A DNA stretch of 41,593 nucleotides from DATHGT01 sp035317605 (GTDB lineage Bacteria > Methylomirabilota > Methylomirabilia > Rokubacteriales > CSP1-6): positions 1 to 41,593 of the forward strand of contig DATHGT010000051.1 in NCBI GenBank assembly GCA_035317605.1. The letters are read 5' to 3'. Of this stretch, positions 23,807 through 33,088 are shown piece after piece (the first letter of the stretch is position 1; every line of letters starts with the position of its first letter). A model generated the notes under the pieces. It was not told where the DNA came from and ran no database searches. It saw nothing but the letters and a program-made list of their open reading frames with translations. A program made the position numbers and the translations under genes.

Positions 23807-26800
23807 TTGACCACACGTCGCGCGCTCAAATGGTTGGTCGTCCTCACGGTTCTCGCGAACCTGCTGGGGGCGTCACTGGCCTGGGCCCAGGACATCGGGT
23901 CCGACATCTTGGTCACCAAGACGGGACCGAGCGAGGCGGCGGCCAACACCAACGTGTCGTTCACGATCACCGTGACCAACCTCGGTCCCGACGCCTCCGC
24001 GCCTGTCAGGCTGACCGACAACGTCACCGGTGGCTGGTCGTTCTTCTCGTTCGCTCAGAACACCGGCCCGACCTTCATCTGCTCAAATGTTCCAGCGCCA
24101 GGCGACACCAGCGGCTTAGTCGACTGCACCGCCGTCACCATGTTGAGCGGAGAGTCCGCGCAGTTCACGATCACCTTTCATATCCCGTCCGACACGCCCC
24201 CGGGCACGGCCTTCACCAATATCGCAACGGTCTCGAGTGCGACGGATCCGAACGACGAGAACAACAGTAGCGTTGCGGCGGTTTCGACGCCGGCGCCCCC
24301 CCAAGCCGACGTGGCGGTCACGAAGACGGGACCGTCGGTGGCGGGGCCCAACACCGACGTCGTCTACACCATCGTCATCAACAATGTCGGACCGAGCGCG
24401 GCCACGACGGTCCAGTTGAACGACCTGCTGTCGGGTGGGCTCACCTTCGTCTCGGTCTCGCCGAGCGGCGGCTGCACCGCGCCGGCTCCGGGCTCCGGCG
24501 GAACCGTCACGTGCAACATCGCCGCGCTCAGTGCCGGCGCGTCGGTCACGTACACGCTGACCGCCCACACCCCGTTCGCGTCGACCGGAACCCTGATCCA
24601 GAACACCGCGACGGTGTCGGCGGCGACCTCCGACCCGAATCCCGAGAACAATTCCTCCACGACGGCGCTCACCATATCGGATATCGACGTGTCGGTGGCG
24701 AAGACGGGGCCCGCCACGGTGGACGTGGGGGCCACCATCACCTACACGTTGACGGTCTCGAACGGCGGGAGCAGCGAGGGCCCGACGGCGATCAACGTCC
24801 AGCTCAGCGATACCCTGCCGCCCAATACGACGTTCGTGTCGCTGATCCAGAACAGTGGTCCGTTGCCCGACTCTCCGTGCTCGACACCGCTCGTCGGCGG
24901 GACCGGCACCATCACCTGCGTCTTCTCGACGCTGGCCAGCGGGGCCTCGGCGACGTTCACGCTCGTGCTCCAGGTCGGCGATACGACCTCGATCACGAAC
25001 ACGGCGACGGTCAGCACCGACAGCCCCGATTTTGATCTCTCCAACAACACGGCCAGCGTCACCACGTCGGTCAACACCAGCGCCGACGTCGGGGTGACAA
25101 ACAGCGGTCCGGCGACGGCCAACGCGGGATCGGACCTCACCTACACCGTCACCGTGACCAACGCGGGTCCCTCCACCGCCATGGACGCGGGCCGCGCGAG
25201 TCGCGCGTTGGCGCCAGCGTCGACGGTCACCCTGACCGATACTCTCCCGCCCAACACCACGTTCGTGTCGCTGAATCAAACCTCCGGGCCGACCTTCTCG
25301 TGCGCGACCCCGGCCGTGGGCGCCGGCGGCACCATCACGTGCACGATCGCCGCCTTGGCGCCGGGGACGTCGGCGACGTTCGTGATCACGCTGCGGCTGG
25401 GCTCGGGGACGGCCGCGGGCACCACCGTGTCGAGCACTGCCAGCGTCACCTCGGCCACCTCTGATCCGAACCCCACGAACAACCAGTCGACGAGCAACAC
25501 CACCTCCACGGTCAGCGCCGACGTGAGCGTGTCCAAGACCGGGCCGGCCGCGGTCGCCGCGGGCTCGAACGCGACCTACACGGTGGTCGTGGCGAACGCG
25601 GGTCCCTCCGACGCCGCCAGCGTGTCGCTCTCCGACACGCTGCCGCCCGGCACCACGTTCGTCTCGCTCACCCAGACAGCCGGGCCGACGTTCGGGTGCA
25701 CGACGCCCGCCGCCGGCGGCACCGGGACCATCACGTGCGCGATCGCCGCGCTGCCCGCCGGTGGGTCGTCGACGTTCAGCCTCGTGGTGAAGGTCGCGTC
25801 CGGGGCCACCGGCACCATCAGCAACACGGCCACCGTCACCGCGTCGACCGCCGATCCGAATGGAGCGAACAACTCCTCGACGACCAGCGCCACGGTCTCG
25901 ACGGGCGCCGATGTGGGCGTGGTGAAGACGGGGCCGGCCGCCGCTCCCGCGGGCACCAACGCCACCTACACCGTCACGGTGAGCAACGCCGGTCCCGCCG
26001 ACGCCGCGAGCGTGGTGCTGTCCGACACCGTGCCGGCCGGGACCACGTTCGTCTCGGCGACGCCGACCTCAGGGCCGGCCGCCTCGTGCACCACGCCCCC
26101 GGTCGGCGGCACCGGCACGATCACCTGCACGATTCCCGCGCTGCCGGCCGGCGCCTCGGCGACGTTCAGCCTCGTGGTCAACGTGTCGGCCGGGACCACG
26201 GGCTCCATCACCAACACGGCGACCGTCACCGCGTCGACCAGCGATCCGAACGCCGCGAACAACTCCTCGACCGTCACCACCCCCGTCACCGGCGCCGACG
26301 TGAGCGTGACCAAGACGGGCCCGGCCACGGCCAGCGCGGCCACCAACGTCACCTACACCCTCACGGTCGCCAACGCCGGCCCCGCGGCCGCGGCCACCGT
26401 GTCGCTCTTCGATACGGTGCCGAGCGGGACCACGTTCGTCTCACTGACCCAGGGGACGGGGCCGACCTTCACGTGCACGACCCCCACGGCGGGCAGCACG
26501 GGAACGATCACGTGCACGATCGCGTCGCTGGCGGCCGGGGCCTCGGCGACGTTCAGCCTCGTGGTCAACGTGTCGGCCGGGACCACCGGCACCATCACCA
26601 ACACGGCCACCGTGACCGCGTCGACCAGTGATCCGAACACCGCGAACAATTCCTCGACGGCCACCACCTCCGTCGGGGGGGGCGCCGACGTGAGCGTCAC
26701 GAAGACGGGCCCGCCCTTCGTGGCCACGACGGTCAACGCCACGTATTCGGTCACGGTCTCGAACGCCGGTCCGGCCGCCGCCGCCACCGTGTCGCTCTCT

Positions 26801-27532
26801 GACCCGCTGCCGGCCGGGACCACGTTCGTCTCGCTGACCCAGGGGACGGGGCCGACCTTCGCGTGCACGACGCCCGCGGCGGGCGCCACCGGAACGATCA
26901 CGTGCACGATCGCGTCGCTGGCGTCCGGCGCGTCGGCGGCGTTCGCGATCGTGGTGAACGTGTCGGCCGGCGCCTCGGGCACCATCACCAACACGGCCAC
27001 CGTCACCACGACCACGACCGATCCGGTCGCGGCGAACAACAGCGCCAGCACGACGGCGACGATCGCCCCTGGCGGGGCTGACCTCAGCGTCACCAAGACC
27101 GCCGGGACGCCCAATCCCACCGGGAACATCACCTTCTCGATCGTGGTCACCAACCTGGGGCCGGCCGTCGGCCAGGGCGTCGTGGTGACCGACGTCCTGC
27201 CCGGGGGCACCACGTTCGTTTCCGTCACGAGCACCCAAGGCAGCTGCACGAGCGGCTCGACCGTGAGCTGCGCCATCGGCACGTTGCCCGTGGGCGGCTC
27301 GGCGACGATCACGCTCGTGGTGACCATCCTCAGCAACGCGGTCGTCGCCAACACCGCCACCGTATCCGCCGCCAGCGTCGACCCGAATCTGGCCAACAAC
27401 TCGAGCACGGCGCTCGCCGGCGCGGCGACGATTCCCACCCTCTCGCCGGCGACCTTCGGGCTGCTCGCGCTCCTGCTCACCGCGGCCGGCTTCTGGGTGC
27501 TGCGGCGCCGGCGTCCCGCTTCCTCTCGCTGA
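23807..27532 (+). CDS. Secreted DUF11-repeat surface protein with IPTL-type C-terminal tail
   Basis: This is a protein of about 1241 residues. A signal peptide (WLVVLTVLANLLGASLAWAQ) is followed by nine DUF11 repeats of about 110-140 residues. Each opens with a form of ADVSVTKTGP, contains GTTFVSL near its middle and ends near DPNxxNNSS. Every repeat holds exactly two cysteines (for example FTCTTP...GTITCTI), so nine intradomain disulfides are likely. The C-terminus IPTLSPATFGLLALLLTAAG followed by WVLRRRRP is an IPTL-CTERM-like sorting signal (motif, membrane helix, arginine cluster), processed in other bacteria by exosortase/archaeosortase-type enzymes. Repeats 5-8 are nearly identical in DNA. 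The TTG start is the only one that places the signal peptide first; it is the least certain point. Confidence 0.88.
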   Translation: MTTRRALKWLVVLTVLANLLGASLAWAQDIGSDILVTKTGPSEAAANTNVSFTITVTNLGPDASAPVRLTDNVTGGWSFFSFAQNTGPTFICSNVPAPGDTSGLVDCTAVTMLSGESAQFTITFHIPSDTPPGTAFTNIATVSSATDPNDENNSSVAAVSTPAPPQADVAVTKTGPSVAGPNTDVVYTIVINNVGPSAATTVQLNDLLSGGLTFVSVSPSGGCTAPAPGSGGTVTCNIAALSAGASVTYTLTAHTPFASTGTLIQNTATVSAATSDPNPENNSSTTALTISDIDVSVAKTGPATVDVGATITYTLTVSNGGSSEGPTAINVQLSDTLPPNTTFVSLIQNSGPLPDSPCSTPLVGGTGTITCVFSTLASGASATFTLVLQVGDTTSITNTATVSTDSPDFDLSNNTASVTTSVNTSADVGVTNSGPATANAGSDLTYTVTVTNAGPSTAMDAGRASRALAPASTVTLTDTLPPNTTFVSLNQTSGPTFSCATPAVGAGGTITCTIAALAPGTSATFVITLRLGSGTAAGTTVSSTASVTSATSDPNPTNNQSTSNTTSTVSADVSVSKTGPAAVAAGSNATYTVVVANAGPSDAASVSLSDTLPPGTTFVSLTQTAGPTFGCTTPAAGGTGTITCAIAALPAGGSSTFSLVVKVASGATGTISNTATVTASTADPNGANNSSTTSATVSTGADVGVVKTGPAAAPAGTNATYTVTVSNAGPADAASVVLSDTVPAGTTFVSATPTSGPAASCTTPPVGGTGTITCTIPALPAGASATFSLVVNVSAGTTGSITNTATVTASTSDPNAANNSSTVTTPVTGADVSVTKTGPATASAATNVTYTLTVANAGPAAAATVSLFDTVPSGTTFVSLTQGTGPTFTCTTPTAGSTGTITCTIASLAAGASATFSLVVNVSAGTTGTITNTATVTASTSDPNTANNSSTATTSVGGGADVSVTKTGPPFVATTVNATYSVTVSNAGPAAAATVSLSDPLPAGTTFVSLTQGTGPTFACTTPAAGATGTITCTIASLASGASAAFAIVVNVSAGASGTITNTATVTTTTTDPVAANNSASTTATIAPGGADLSVTKTAGTPNPTGNITFSIVVTNLGPAVGQGVVVTDVLPGGTTFVSVTSTQGSCTSGSTVSCAIGTLPVGGSATITLVVTILSNAVVANTATVSAASVDPNLANNSSTALAGAATIPTLSPATFGLLALLLTAAGFWVLRRRRPASSR
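25517..27073 (+). repeat. Tandem ~390-bp DNA repeats inside the DUF11 gene
   Basis: Repeat units begin at 25517, 25907, 26294 and 26684, with periods of 390, 387 and 390 bases. Long identical runs occur between units, for example the segments around 26440 and 26840 that encode FVSLTQGTGPTF. This indicates recent in-frame duplication and a potential for copy-number change. Confidence 0.8.
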
Positions 27533-27575
27533 TCTCGCCGCACCGTCGCCACGCCGTTTCTCGCCGAGCGCGGGC

Positions 27576-28469
27576 CTGACGTCACGACTCCGCACGCTCC
27601 TGGCCGTCGGAGCCGGGATCGCGGCCGCCCTCATCTACGGAGGCCAGTTCGTGGCCACCCGCTGGAGCATGCTCGGCACCCTGACGCCGTGGGACCTGGC
27701 GGCCCTCCGCTTCGCCGTCGCCGGCGCGGTGCTGCTTCCGATCCTCGTGCGCCACGGACTCGGCGACGCCGCGGGGATCGGATGGGGCCGCGCCCTCGTG
27801 CTGGCGATCACCGCGGGAGGGCCATACACGCTGATCCTCTACGCCGGGCTCGCGCTGGCCCCCGCCGGTCATGGCGCCGTCATCGTCACGGGGGCGACGC
27901 CGCTGGTCAGCACCCTGCTCGTCTGGCTCCTGCTCGGCGACCGCCCGTCACGCGCTCGGCTGGGCGGCCTACCGCTGATCCTGGTCGGGCTCGTCTTCGT
28001 GAGCTGGCCGGGCCTTCGCGGCGGTCACACGACCTGGATCGGAGACGTGCTGTTCGCGGCGGACGCGATGCTGTGGGGACTCTTCACCGTGCTCGCGCGC
28101 CACTGGCGCGTGGACCCGATCCGCGGAACGGCGGTCGTGTGGAGCGTGGCCCTCACCTATCTGCCGATCTACTTCCTGGTGTGCGGCGCGCGTCTGGTCG
28201 CGGCTCCGCCCGGCGAAGTGCTGTTCCAGGCCGTGTACCAGGGCCTGGGGGTGGCCATCGCCGCGCTGGCGCTCTACGCCTGGGCCATCCGCGTGCTGGG
28301 AGCGGCGGCGGCGTCGCTGTTCATGCCGCTGGTCCCGATCTTCGGCGTGCTGCTCGCCATCCCCGTGCTCGGCGAGATTCCGACCACGATCCAGCGCGTG
28401 GGCATCGTGGCCGTCAGCGCCGGCATGGTCCTCGCCGCCTGCGTCAGCCCGCGATCAGGCGCCCGATGA
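27576..28469 (+). CDS. EamA-family (drug/metabolite) transporter
   Basis: This is a membrane protein of about 297 residues with ten predicted membrane helices in two EamA halves. The first half has YGGQFVATRWSM and LRFAVAGAVLLPILV; the second opens GDVLFAADAMLWGLFTVLAR and ends LGEIPTTIQRVGIVAVSAGM. The family moves amino acids, nucleosides or other metabolites; the substrate is unknown. The start is uncertain: homology includes the first helix, which precedes the GTG at 27651, and the only upstream candidate is CTG at 27576. It is the first of three plus-strand genes with a hydrolase and an amidase. Confidence 0.82.
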   Translation: MTSRLRTLLAVGAGIAAALIYGGQFVATRWSMLGTLTPWDLAALRFAVAGAVLLPILVRHGLGDAAGIGWGRALVLAITAGGPYTLILYAGLALAPAGHGAVIVTGATPLVSTLLVWLLLGDRPSRARLGGLPLILVGLVFVSWPGLRGGHTTWIGDVLFAADAMLWGLFTVLARHWRVDPIRGTAVVWSVALTYLPIYFLVCGARLVAAPPGEVLFQAVYQGLGVAIAALALYAWAIRVLGAAAASLFMPLVPIFGVLLAIPVLGEIPTTIQRVGIVAVSAGMVLAACVSPRSGAR

Positions 28470-28562
28470 TGACGACGGCGGCGCCGCCGCCGAGGACGAG
28501 CCGGGCGGAGTTGATATGGTAGGCTTCGCGGGCACGATCTCGCTCGGAACGAGGAGGCGATC

Positions 28563-29408
28563 ATGACGGCGATCACGCTCGGCGAGGTGACGATCAGCTC
28601 GGTCGTGGAGATCGATCGCTCGTCGTTCCCCACCCCGTCGATGCTGCCCGACTCCACGGCCGACGGCGTGGCGCGCCACTGGTCGTGGCTCAAGCCCCAC
28701 TTCTTCGACGAGCGGACCGGCGACATCGGCTCGCGCATCCAGACCTTCGTCGTCCGCACGCCCGAGCACCTCGTCCTCATCGACACCTGCGTGGGCAACG
28801 ACAAGCCGCGCGAAGAGGTCGCCCTGTGGCACCGGCGGCAGGGCACGTGGCTCGACGACCTGGGTGGAGCCGGCGTCGCTCCCGAGCGGGTGGACCTCGT
28901 GATCTGCACGCACCTGCACATCGACCACGTGGGCTGGAACACGCGCCTGGTCGACGGCCGGTGGATCCCGACCTTTCCCAACGCCACCTATCTGTTCGCC
29001 GGGGAGGAGTGGGACTACTGGCGCCACGAGCGGGACGCCTGCATCGCCGACAGCGTGGTGCCGGTCGTCGAGGCCGGGCGGGCCCGCCTGGTCGAGTCGG
29101 ACCACGTGGTCGATCGGTGGCTCAGGTTCGAGCCGACGCCCGGCCACACACCCGGCCACGTGTGCGTGCGCCTGACCACGGGCGCGGGCGAGGCCGTGTT
29201 CTCCGGCGACCTCATGCACCGGGTGGTCCAGGTGGCCGAGCCCCAGTGGTCGAGCCGCTTCTGCTACGACGGCAAGCGCGCCGCCGTCACGCGCCGCGCG
29301 TTCGTCGAGCGGCACGCGGACACGGGAACCCTGATCCTCGCCGCCCACTTTCCCCGCCCGGGCACGATCGTTCGCGCGGACGGAGGCCATCGCTTCGTCC
29401 CCGCGTGA
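28563..29408 (+). CDS. Metallo-beta-lactamase-fold hydrolase
   Basis: This is a 281-residue MBL-fold protein. The zinc motif is THLHIDHVGWN (His117, His119, Asp121, His122), followed by His195 or His199 in TPGHTPGH, Asp216 in VFSGDLMH and a C-terminal His in AAHFPRPG. The overall layout is that of lactonase-like and other small-molecule MBL hydrolases rather than of a beta-lactamase. No signal peptide is evident, so it should be cytoplasmic. AGGAGG lies upstream of the ATG. It precedes the amidase by nine bases, which suggests both act on one compound class. Confidence 0.9.
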   Translation: MTAITLGEVTISSVVEIDRSSFPTPSMLPDSTADGVARHWSWLKPHFFDERTGDIGSRIQTFVVRTPEHLVLIDTCVGNDKPREEVALWHRRQGTWLDDLGGAGVAPERVDLVICTHLHIDHVGWNTRLVDGRWIPTFPNATYLFAGEEWDYWRHERDACIADSVVPVVEAGRARLVESDHVVDRWLRFEPTPGHTPGHVCVRLTTGAGEAVFSGDLMHRVVQVAEPQWSSRFCYDGKRAAVTRRAFVERHADTGTLILAAHFPRPGTIVRADGGHRFVPA

Positions 29409-29417
29409 GGTGAATCC

Positions 29418-30818
29418 ATGAACGACGAACTCTGCTGGATGACCGCGGTCGATCTCGCCCGCGCGATCGCGCGGAAGAAGGTCTCGCCGGTGGAAGTGCT
29501 GGACGCGGTGCTGGCGCGAATCGAGAAGCTGTCGGCGCTGAACGCGTACGTCACGCTCGACGACGGCGCCCGCCGGGCCGCGAAAGCGGCCGAGCGCGCG
29601 CTGACCAAGCGCTCGGCGAAGCTCGGGCCGCTCCACGGGGTGCCGTTTTCGGTGAAGGACCTGGTCAACACCAAGGGCGTGCGCACGACGTTCGGCACCC
29701 CGCTCTATCGCGACAACGTCCCCGCCGAGGACGCGCCGATCGTGGAGCGGCTGAAGGCGTCGGGCGCCATCATGGTCGGCAAGACCAACACGCCCACGCT
29801 CGGCTGGGTCGGCATCACCGACAACCTCGTCTTCGGCCTCACCCGCAACCCCTGGAACCTCGACCGCACGCCGGGCGGCTCCTCGGGCGGGGCGGCGGCC
29901 GCGGTCGCCGCCGGGCTCGGGCCACTGGCTGTGGGCACCGACGGCGGCGGCTCCATCCGCAAGCCCGCCGCATTCTGCGGCATCTTCGGCCTCAAGCCGA
30001 CCTACGGGCGGATCCCCATTCATCCGCACGGCGCGTCGTGGAGCTTCTCGCACCTGGGTCCGATGACCCGCACGGTGCACGACGCCGCGCTGATGATGAA
30101 CGCCTGCGCGGGGGCGGACCCGCGCGATCAGTACTCGCTGCCCGCCGACGGCGTCGACTACGTCCGGGCGCTGAGGGGGAGCGTGAAAGGACTCCGCGTG
30201 GCGTACAGCGAGACGCTGGGCTTCGCCCCGGCCGTCGATCCCGAGGTCCGCGCGGCCACCCGCGCCGCCGCGGCCACGTTCAGGACGCTCGGGTGCCGGG
30301 TGGACCACGTGAATCCCGGCTGGCCGTCGCCGTACGCGTGCTGGCGGGCGATCTTCCTCGGCGGCATCGGCGCGCGGCTCGCGCCCTACCGGGATCGCCG
30401 AGACGAGATCGATCCGGGCCTCCGGCCCATCGTCGACGAGGCGCTCGCGATGCCGCCGACCGCCTACGTGGACGCGTGGTTCGCGCGCAACGCCTGGGCC
30501 GAGAACACCCGCCGGCTCTTCGCCAAGTACGATCTCCTGCTCTCGCCTGTCGTGGCGACGGCGGCGTTCGAGCACGGCATCCTCTACCCGAGCACGATCG
30601 ACGGCCAGTCGGTCTCGCGCGAGGCATCGAGCGCGTTCACGTTCCCGTTCAACATGACGGGCGAGCCCGCGGCGTCGGTGCCGTGCGGCTTCACGCGCGA
30701 CGGGCTGCCCATCGGGCTTCAGATCGTCGGCCGGCGCTTCGACGACGTCACCGTGCTCCGTGCGAGCGCGGCCTTCGAGGCCGCGCTCGCCTGGAATGAC
30801 CGCCGCCCACCGGTCTAG
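29418..30818 (+). CDS. Amidase signature family enzyme
   Basis: This is a 466-residue amidase. The Ser-cisSer-Lys triad is visible: Lys80 in PFSVKDLV, Ser155 in TPGGSSGGAAAAVAAG and Ser179 in TDGGGSIRKPA, with the usual 24-residue distance between the serines. HGVPFSVKD and VGKTNTPTLGW are further landmarks. It hydrolyses an amide bond of an unknown small substrate. It could also be read as GatA-like, but no gatB or gatC is adjacent and the C-terminal half is that of a catabolic amidase. GAGGTG lies upstream of the ATG. It is last in a three-gene run with the EamA transporter and MBL hydrolase. Confidence 0.93.
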   Translation: MNDELCWMTAVDLARAIARKKVSPVEVLDAVLARIEKLSALNAYVTLDDGARRAAKAAERALTKRSAKLGPLHGVPFSVKDLVNTKGVRTTFGTPLYRDNVPAEDAPIVERLKASGAIMVGKTNTPTLGWVGITDNLVFGLTRNPWNLDRTPGGSSGGAAAAVAAGLGPLAVGTDGGGSIRKPAAFCGIFGLKPTYGRIPIHPHGASWSFSHLGPMTRTVHDAALMMNACAGADPRDQYSLPADGVDYVRALRGSVKGLRVAYSETLGFAPAVDPEVRAATRAAAATFRTLGCRVDHVNPGWPSPYACWRAIFLGGIGARLAPYRDRRDEIDPGLRPIVDEALAMPPTAYVDAWFARNAWAENTRRLFAKYDLLLSPVVATAAFEHGILYPSTIDGQSVSREASSAFTFPFNMTGEPAASVPCGFTRDGLPIGLQIVGRRFDDVTVLRASAAFEAALAWNDRRPPV

Positions 30819-30943
30819 GAGAGCCGACCCTTCCCCACCGATGGCCGGCGCTCACAGGCGGAACGGTCGGTGTCGACATCGGCGGGGATCACGATCTATT
30901 GTCTGGCGCCTTTGGCCCCCACTCTCTCCGAGGGAGGTCTCCC

Positions 30944-31065
30944 ATGAACAAGCCGGCGACGTGGTCCTCGCGCTGGCGATCGCCAACACGAACTCGAAGG
31001 TCGCTTTCAGCCCCGAGTACTACGGCTTCCGCATCGCCCCCGGCAATTCTGGTTGCTGCCCGTAG
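30944..31065 (+). pseudogene. Short frameshifted gene of unknown function
   Basis: A GGGAGG six bases before ATG 30944 starts MNKPAT, after which third-position G/C bias in this frame collapses. From about 30955 the bias moves to another frame, which reads VVLALAIANTNSKVAFSPEY and onward to FRIAPGNSGCCP and TAG at 31063-31065. One missing base near 30955-30960 would join the two into a signal-peptide-like start and a short secreted peptide. I do not recognise the product. It may be a decayed gene, a gene hit by a sequencing error, or an accidental frame. Confidence 0.3.
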
Positions 31066-31077
31066 CCAGAGCGCGAC

Positions 31078-31092
31078 GCGCGCCTCGCGCGC
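31078..31092. terminator. GC hairpin between convergent genes
   Basis: GCGCGC-CTC-GCGCGC is a 6-bp perfect stem with a 3-base loop in the gap between the plus-strand remnant and the 3' end of the minus-strand hydrolase gene. There is no T-run; a termination role is only suggested by position. Confidence 0.3.
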
Positions 31093-31131
31093 GCCCCGTC
31101 CGAGGCTCGAGCCGATCTGGCGCGATGGCCT

Positions 31132-33048
31132 CTACGCCCACGCGTCCCACATGCGGGCGGCGAACGCGAGCGAGAGCTCGACGTCCTCCTCGAGCATGTA
31201 GCGTCCTGCGGCCAGCGCCTGCGCCGCCGCCCGGACGCGCGCCAGGTAGTCCTCGCGGGAACCGTAGCGCTCCGCGATCGAGACACGCGGGTCGCCCGTC
31301 GACTCGCGCTCGGCGCGGGTGCGCGGAAACGGCAGCGTGGCCCCCGCGAAGTACAGCATCTGCTCGGCCCCGCCGATGTCGGGGTGGCGAAGGTTCCAGC
31401 CGGTGTGGGTGGCCAGCGGCACGGTGACCTCGGGGACGGCGACGCCGGCCCGCTCGTTGCCGTCCTCGTCGACCGCGCTCACGCGCGTGCCGTACGCCGC
31501 TGCCGGCCGCGGCGGCAGCGTGCTCCAGTCCTGACGCTGAGGCCTGGGATGATGCCGCGGGTAACACGCGGCGAGGATGCGATCGAACGTCTTGGCCAGC
31601 TCGTCGGGATCGACGGCGGTCCCGTCGGAGAGGCGCGGGTGACGGCTGGGCGGCGGGGCGATGCCCTCGGTGACCCACCGGTCCAGGTTCGCCAGGCCCG
31701 CCCGCAGGAGGCGACCGTAGTTCACCACGCTGCGCGGGTGCCGCGAGCGCTCGGTCCAGCCGCGCACGTCGGCGGCGGGGGGCACGTCGTCGATGGGCGG
31801 CCACGCGCCGAACGCGTGCTCGGTACCGGTGAAGTGATAGACGCGCACGTCGGGACCGGGGTCGACGTCCTCCACGCCCGCGGCGTCGGTGTGGACCAGC
31901 GACGCGTCCCCCCGGTGATACTCGAACGACGTGTTGGTGAAGAACACCTTGAGTCCGCCGCGGGGCCTGAGGTGGCGGGGCTCATAGTGGTCCATCATGG
32001 CCCCGCGGTCTTTCGAGTTCTGGCCGAAGCGGTCGTTGAACTCGCCGAGCATGGCCCCGGCTACGTTGGCGATGATCCCGTCGAACACCCGGCGGCCGGC
32101 CTCGTCGACGTTGACGTCGTGGTGGATCATCGTGCGCAGCAAGCGGCCCGTCTGCGAGCGGCCGTAGGCGTAGGCGTGGCGCAGCGTTCCCGGGGCGGGG
32201 TTGCCTTCGTCGGCGCCACCGTGGCGGAGCCACGCCGCGCAGTCACGCAGCGCCACCATGCCGAGAGAGACCAGGCGCGCGCCGATGGCACTGTACCCGA
32301 CCTGATAGAGCCGTCCGCGGGCGAATCCGCCGTCGAGGTGAATGTGCCGCGGGTCCGGCACCACGCGCCCGCCGTCGAGGCGCGCGAAGCGCCAGCGGGA
32401 GCGCGCGATGACCTCGGGCTCACCGTCCGGCTGGTCGCGGACGACCAGTACGGCGTCACGCTCGTCGAGGTCCGCCGCTTCGTACGGCGCGTGGCCGCGG
32501 TCGGAGAGCAGGAAGTGCGGGACGTCGATGGGCGCCTGGAGCTGCAGATAGACGCGCCCCTTCAACCGCTTCCCGTCGGCGTCGAGCGCTTCCGGCGCGT
32601 CCAGACGCAGGAGGCCGTGGACACCGGACGGCAGGTCGCACTGCCAGCCGCACGAGACCACCGTCCACCCGCGTCGCATCAGCCAGCCGTCGCCGGCGTC
32701 GACCGGAGGGTGAGGGTCGCTGTCGACGCCGAGGGTGGGCCGCGGGGCGTGGTTGAAGTTGGGCAGGCTCACGACGTTGCCGCGATTCACGACGTCGACG
32801 AGCAACCGACCGCTCGTGCGCGCCCGGTCGACGGGGACCAGGACCGACACGTCCGCCGCGCAGGCCACGCGCCCGGCGGCGTCGCGGGGCGCGAGCGAGA
32901 TATCCGTGATCGCGGCGTTGGCCGGGCTGGCCGGATCGACGGCCAGGTGAATGCGGCCCCTCAGCTCCTCGTAGGGGCCGACGTCGCCGAACGCTCGCCC
33001 GCCGGCGAGCGGCCGGCGCACCAGGATTTCGAATCGCGTGACTGGCAT
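31132..33048 (-). CDS. Alpha/beta hydrolase domain-containing protein (Abhydrolase_10-like)
   Basis: This is a 638-residue protein. The nucleophile elbow is GRSQTG with Ser298 (in YAYGRSQTGRLLRTMIHH). Before it lie about 260 residues of beta-rich sequence containing LLVDVVNRGN and GWTVVSCGWQCDLP. A Y-H-F-T-G-TEHAFGAWP segment and a C-terminal TLPFPRTRAERESTGDPRVSI block complete the family pattern. The family is large and poorly characterised; ester or lactone hydrolysis is the expected chemistry. No signal peptide is seen. It is 40 bases downstream of the DinB-like gene on the same strand. Confidence 0.85.
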   Translation of the reverse strand: MPVTRFEILVRRPLAGGRAFGDVGPYEELRGRIHLAVDPASPANAAITDISLAPRDAAGRVACAADVSVLVPVDRARTSGRLLVDVVNRGNVVSLPNFNHAPRPTLGVDSDPHPPVDAGDGWLMRRGWTVVSCGWQCDLPSGVHGLLRLDAPEALDADGKRLKGRVYLQLQAPIDVPHFLLSDRGHAPYEAADLDERDAVLVVRDQPDGEPEVIARSRWRFARLDGGRVVPDPRHIHLDGGFARGRLYQVGYSAIGARLVSLGMVALRDCAAWLRHGGADEGNPAPGTLRHAYAYGRSQTGRLLRTMIHHDVNVDEAGRRVFDGIIANVAGAMLGEFNDRFGQNSKDRGAMMDHYEPRHLRPRGGLKVFFTNTSFEYHRGDASLVHTDAAGVEDVDPGPDVRVYHFTGTEHAFGAWPPIDDVPPAADVRGWTERSRHPRSVVNYGRLLRAGLANLDRWVTEGIAPPPSRHPRLSDGTAVDPDELAKTFDRILAACYPRHHPRPQRQDWSTLPPRPAAAYGTRVSAVDEDGNERAGVAVPEVTVPLATHTGWNLRHPDIGGAEQMLYFAGATLPFPRTRAERESTGDPRVSIAERYGSREDYLARVRAAAQALAAGRYMLEEDVELSLAFAARMWDAWA

Positions 33049-33088
33049 ACGGTCCTCCGGGAGGTCAACGAGGAAACGAACGGGGCGA

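Noticed and set aside
25517..27073. Regular ~390-bp periodicity considered as a CRISPR or satellite array
   Set aside because: The units are in-frame protein-coding DUF11 domains with codon-level variation, not short repeats with unique spacers.
23737..27634. Series of minus-strand frames of similar sequence opposite the DUF11 repeats
   Set aside because: They are mirror images of the tandem repeat DNA: similar to each other only because the coding repeats are, with valine/alanine-rich nonsense text and no ribosome binding sites.
29418..30818. Amidase considered as GatA of the Glu-tRNA amidotransferase
   Set aside because: No gatB or gatC is adjacent, and the sequence around the substrate pocket and C-terminus fits general catabolic amidases better.
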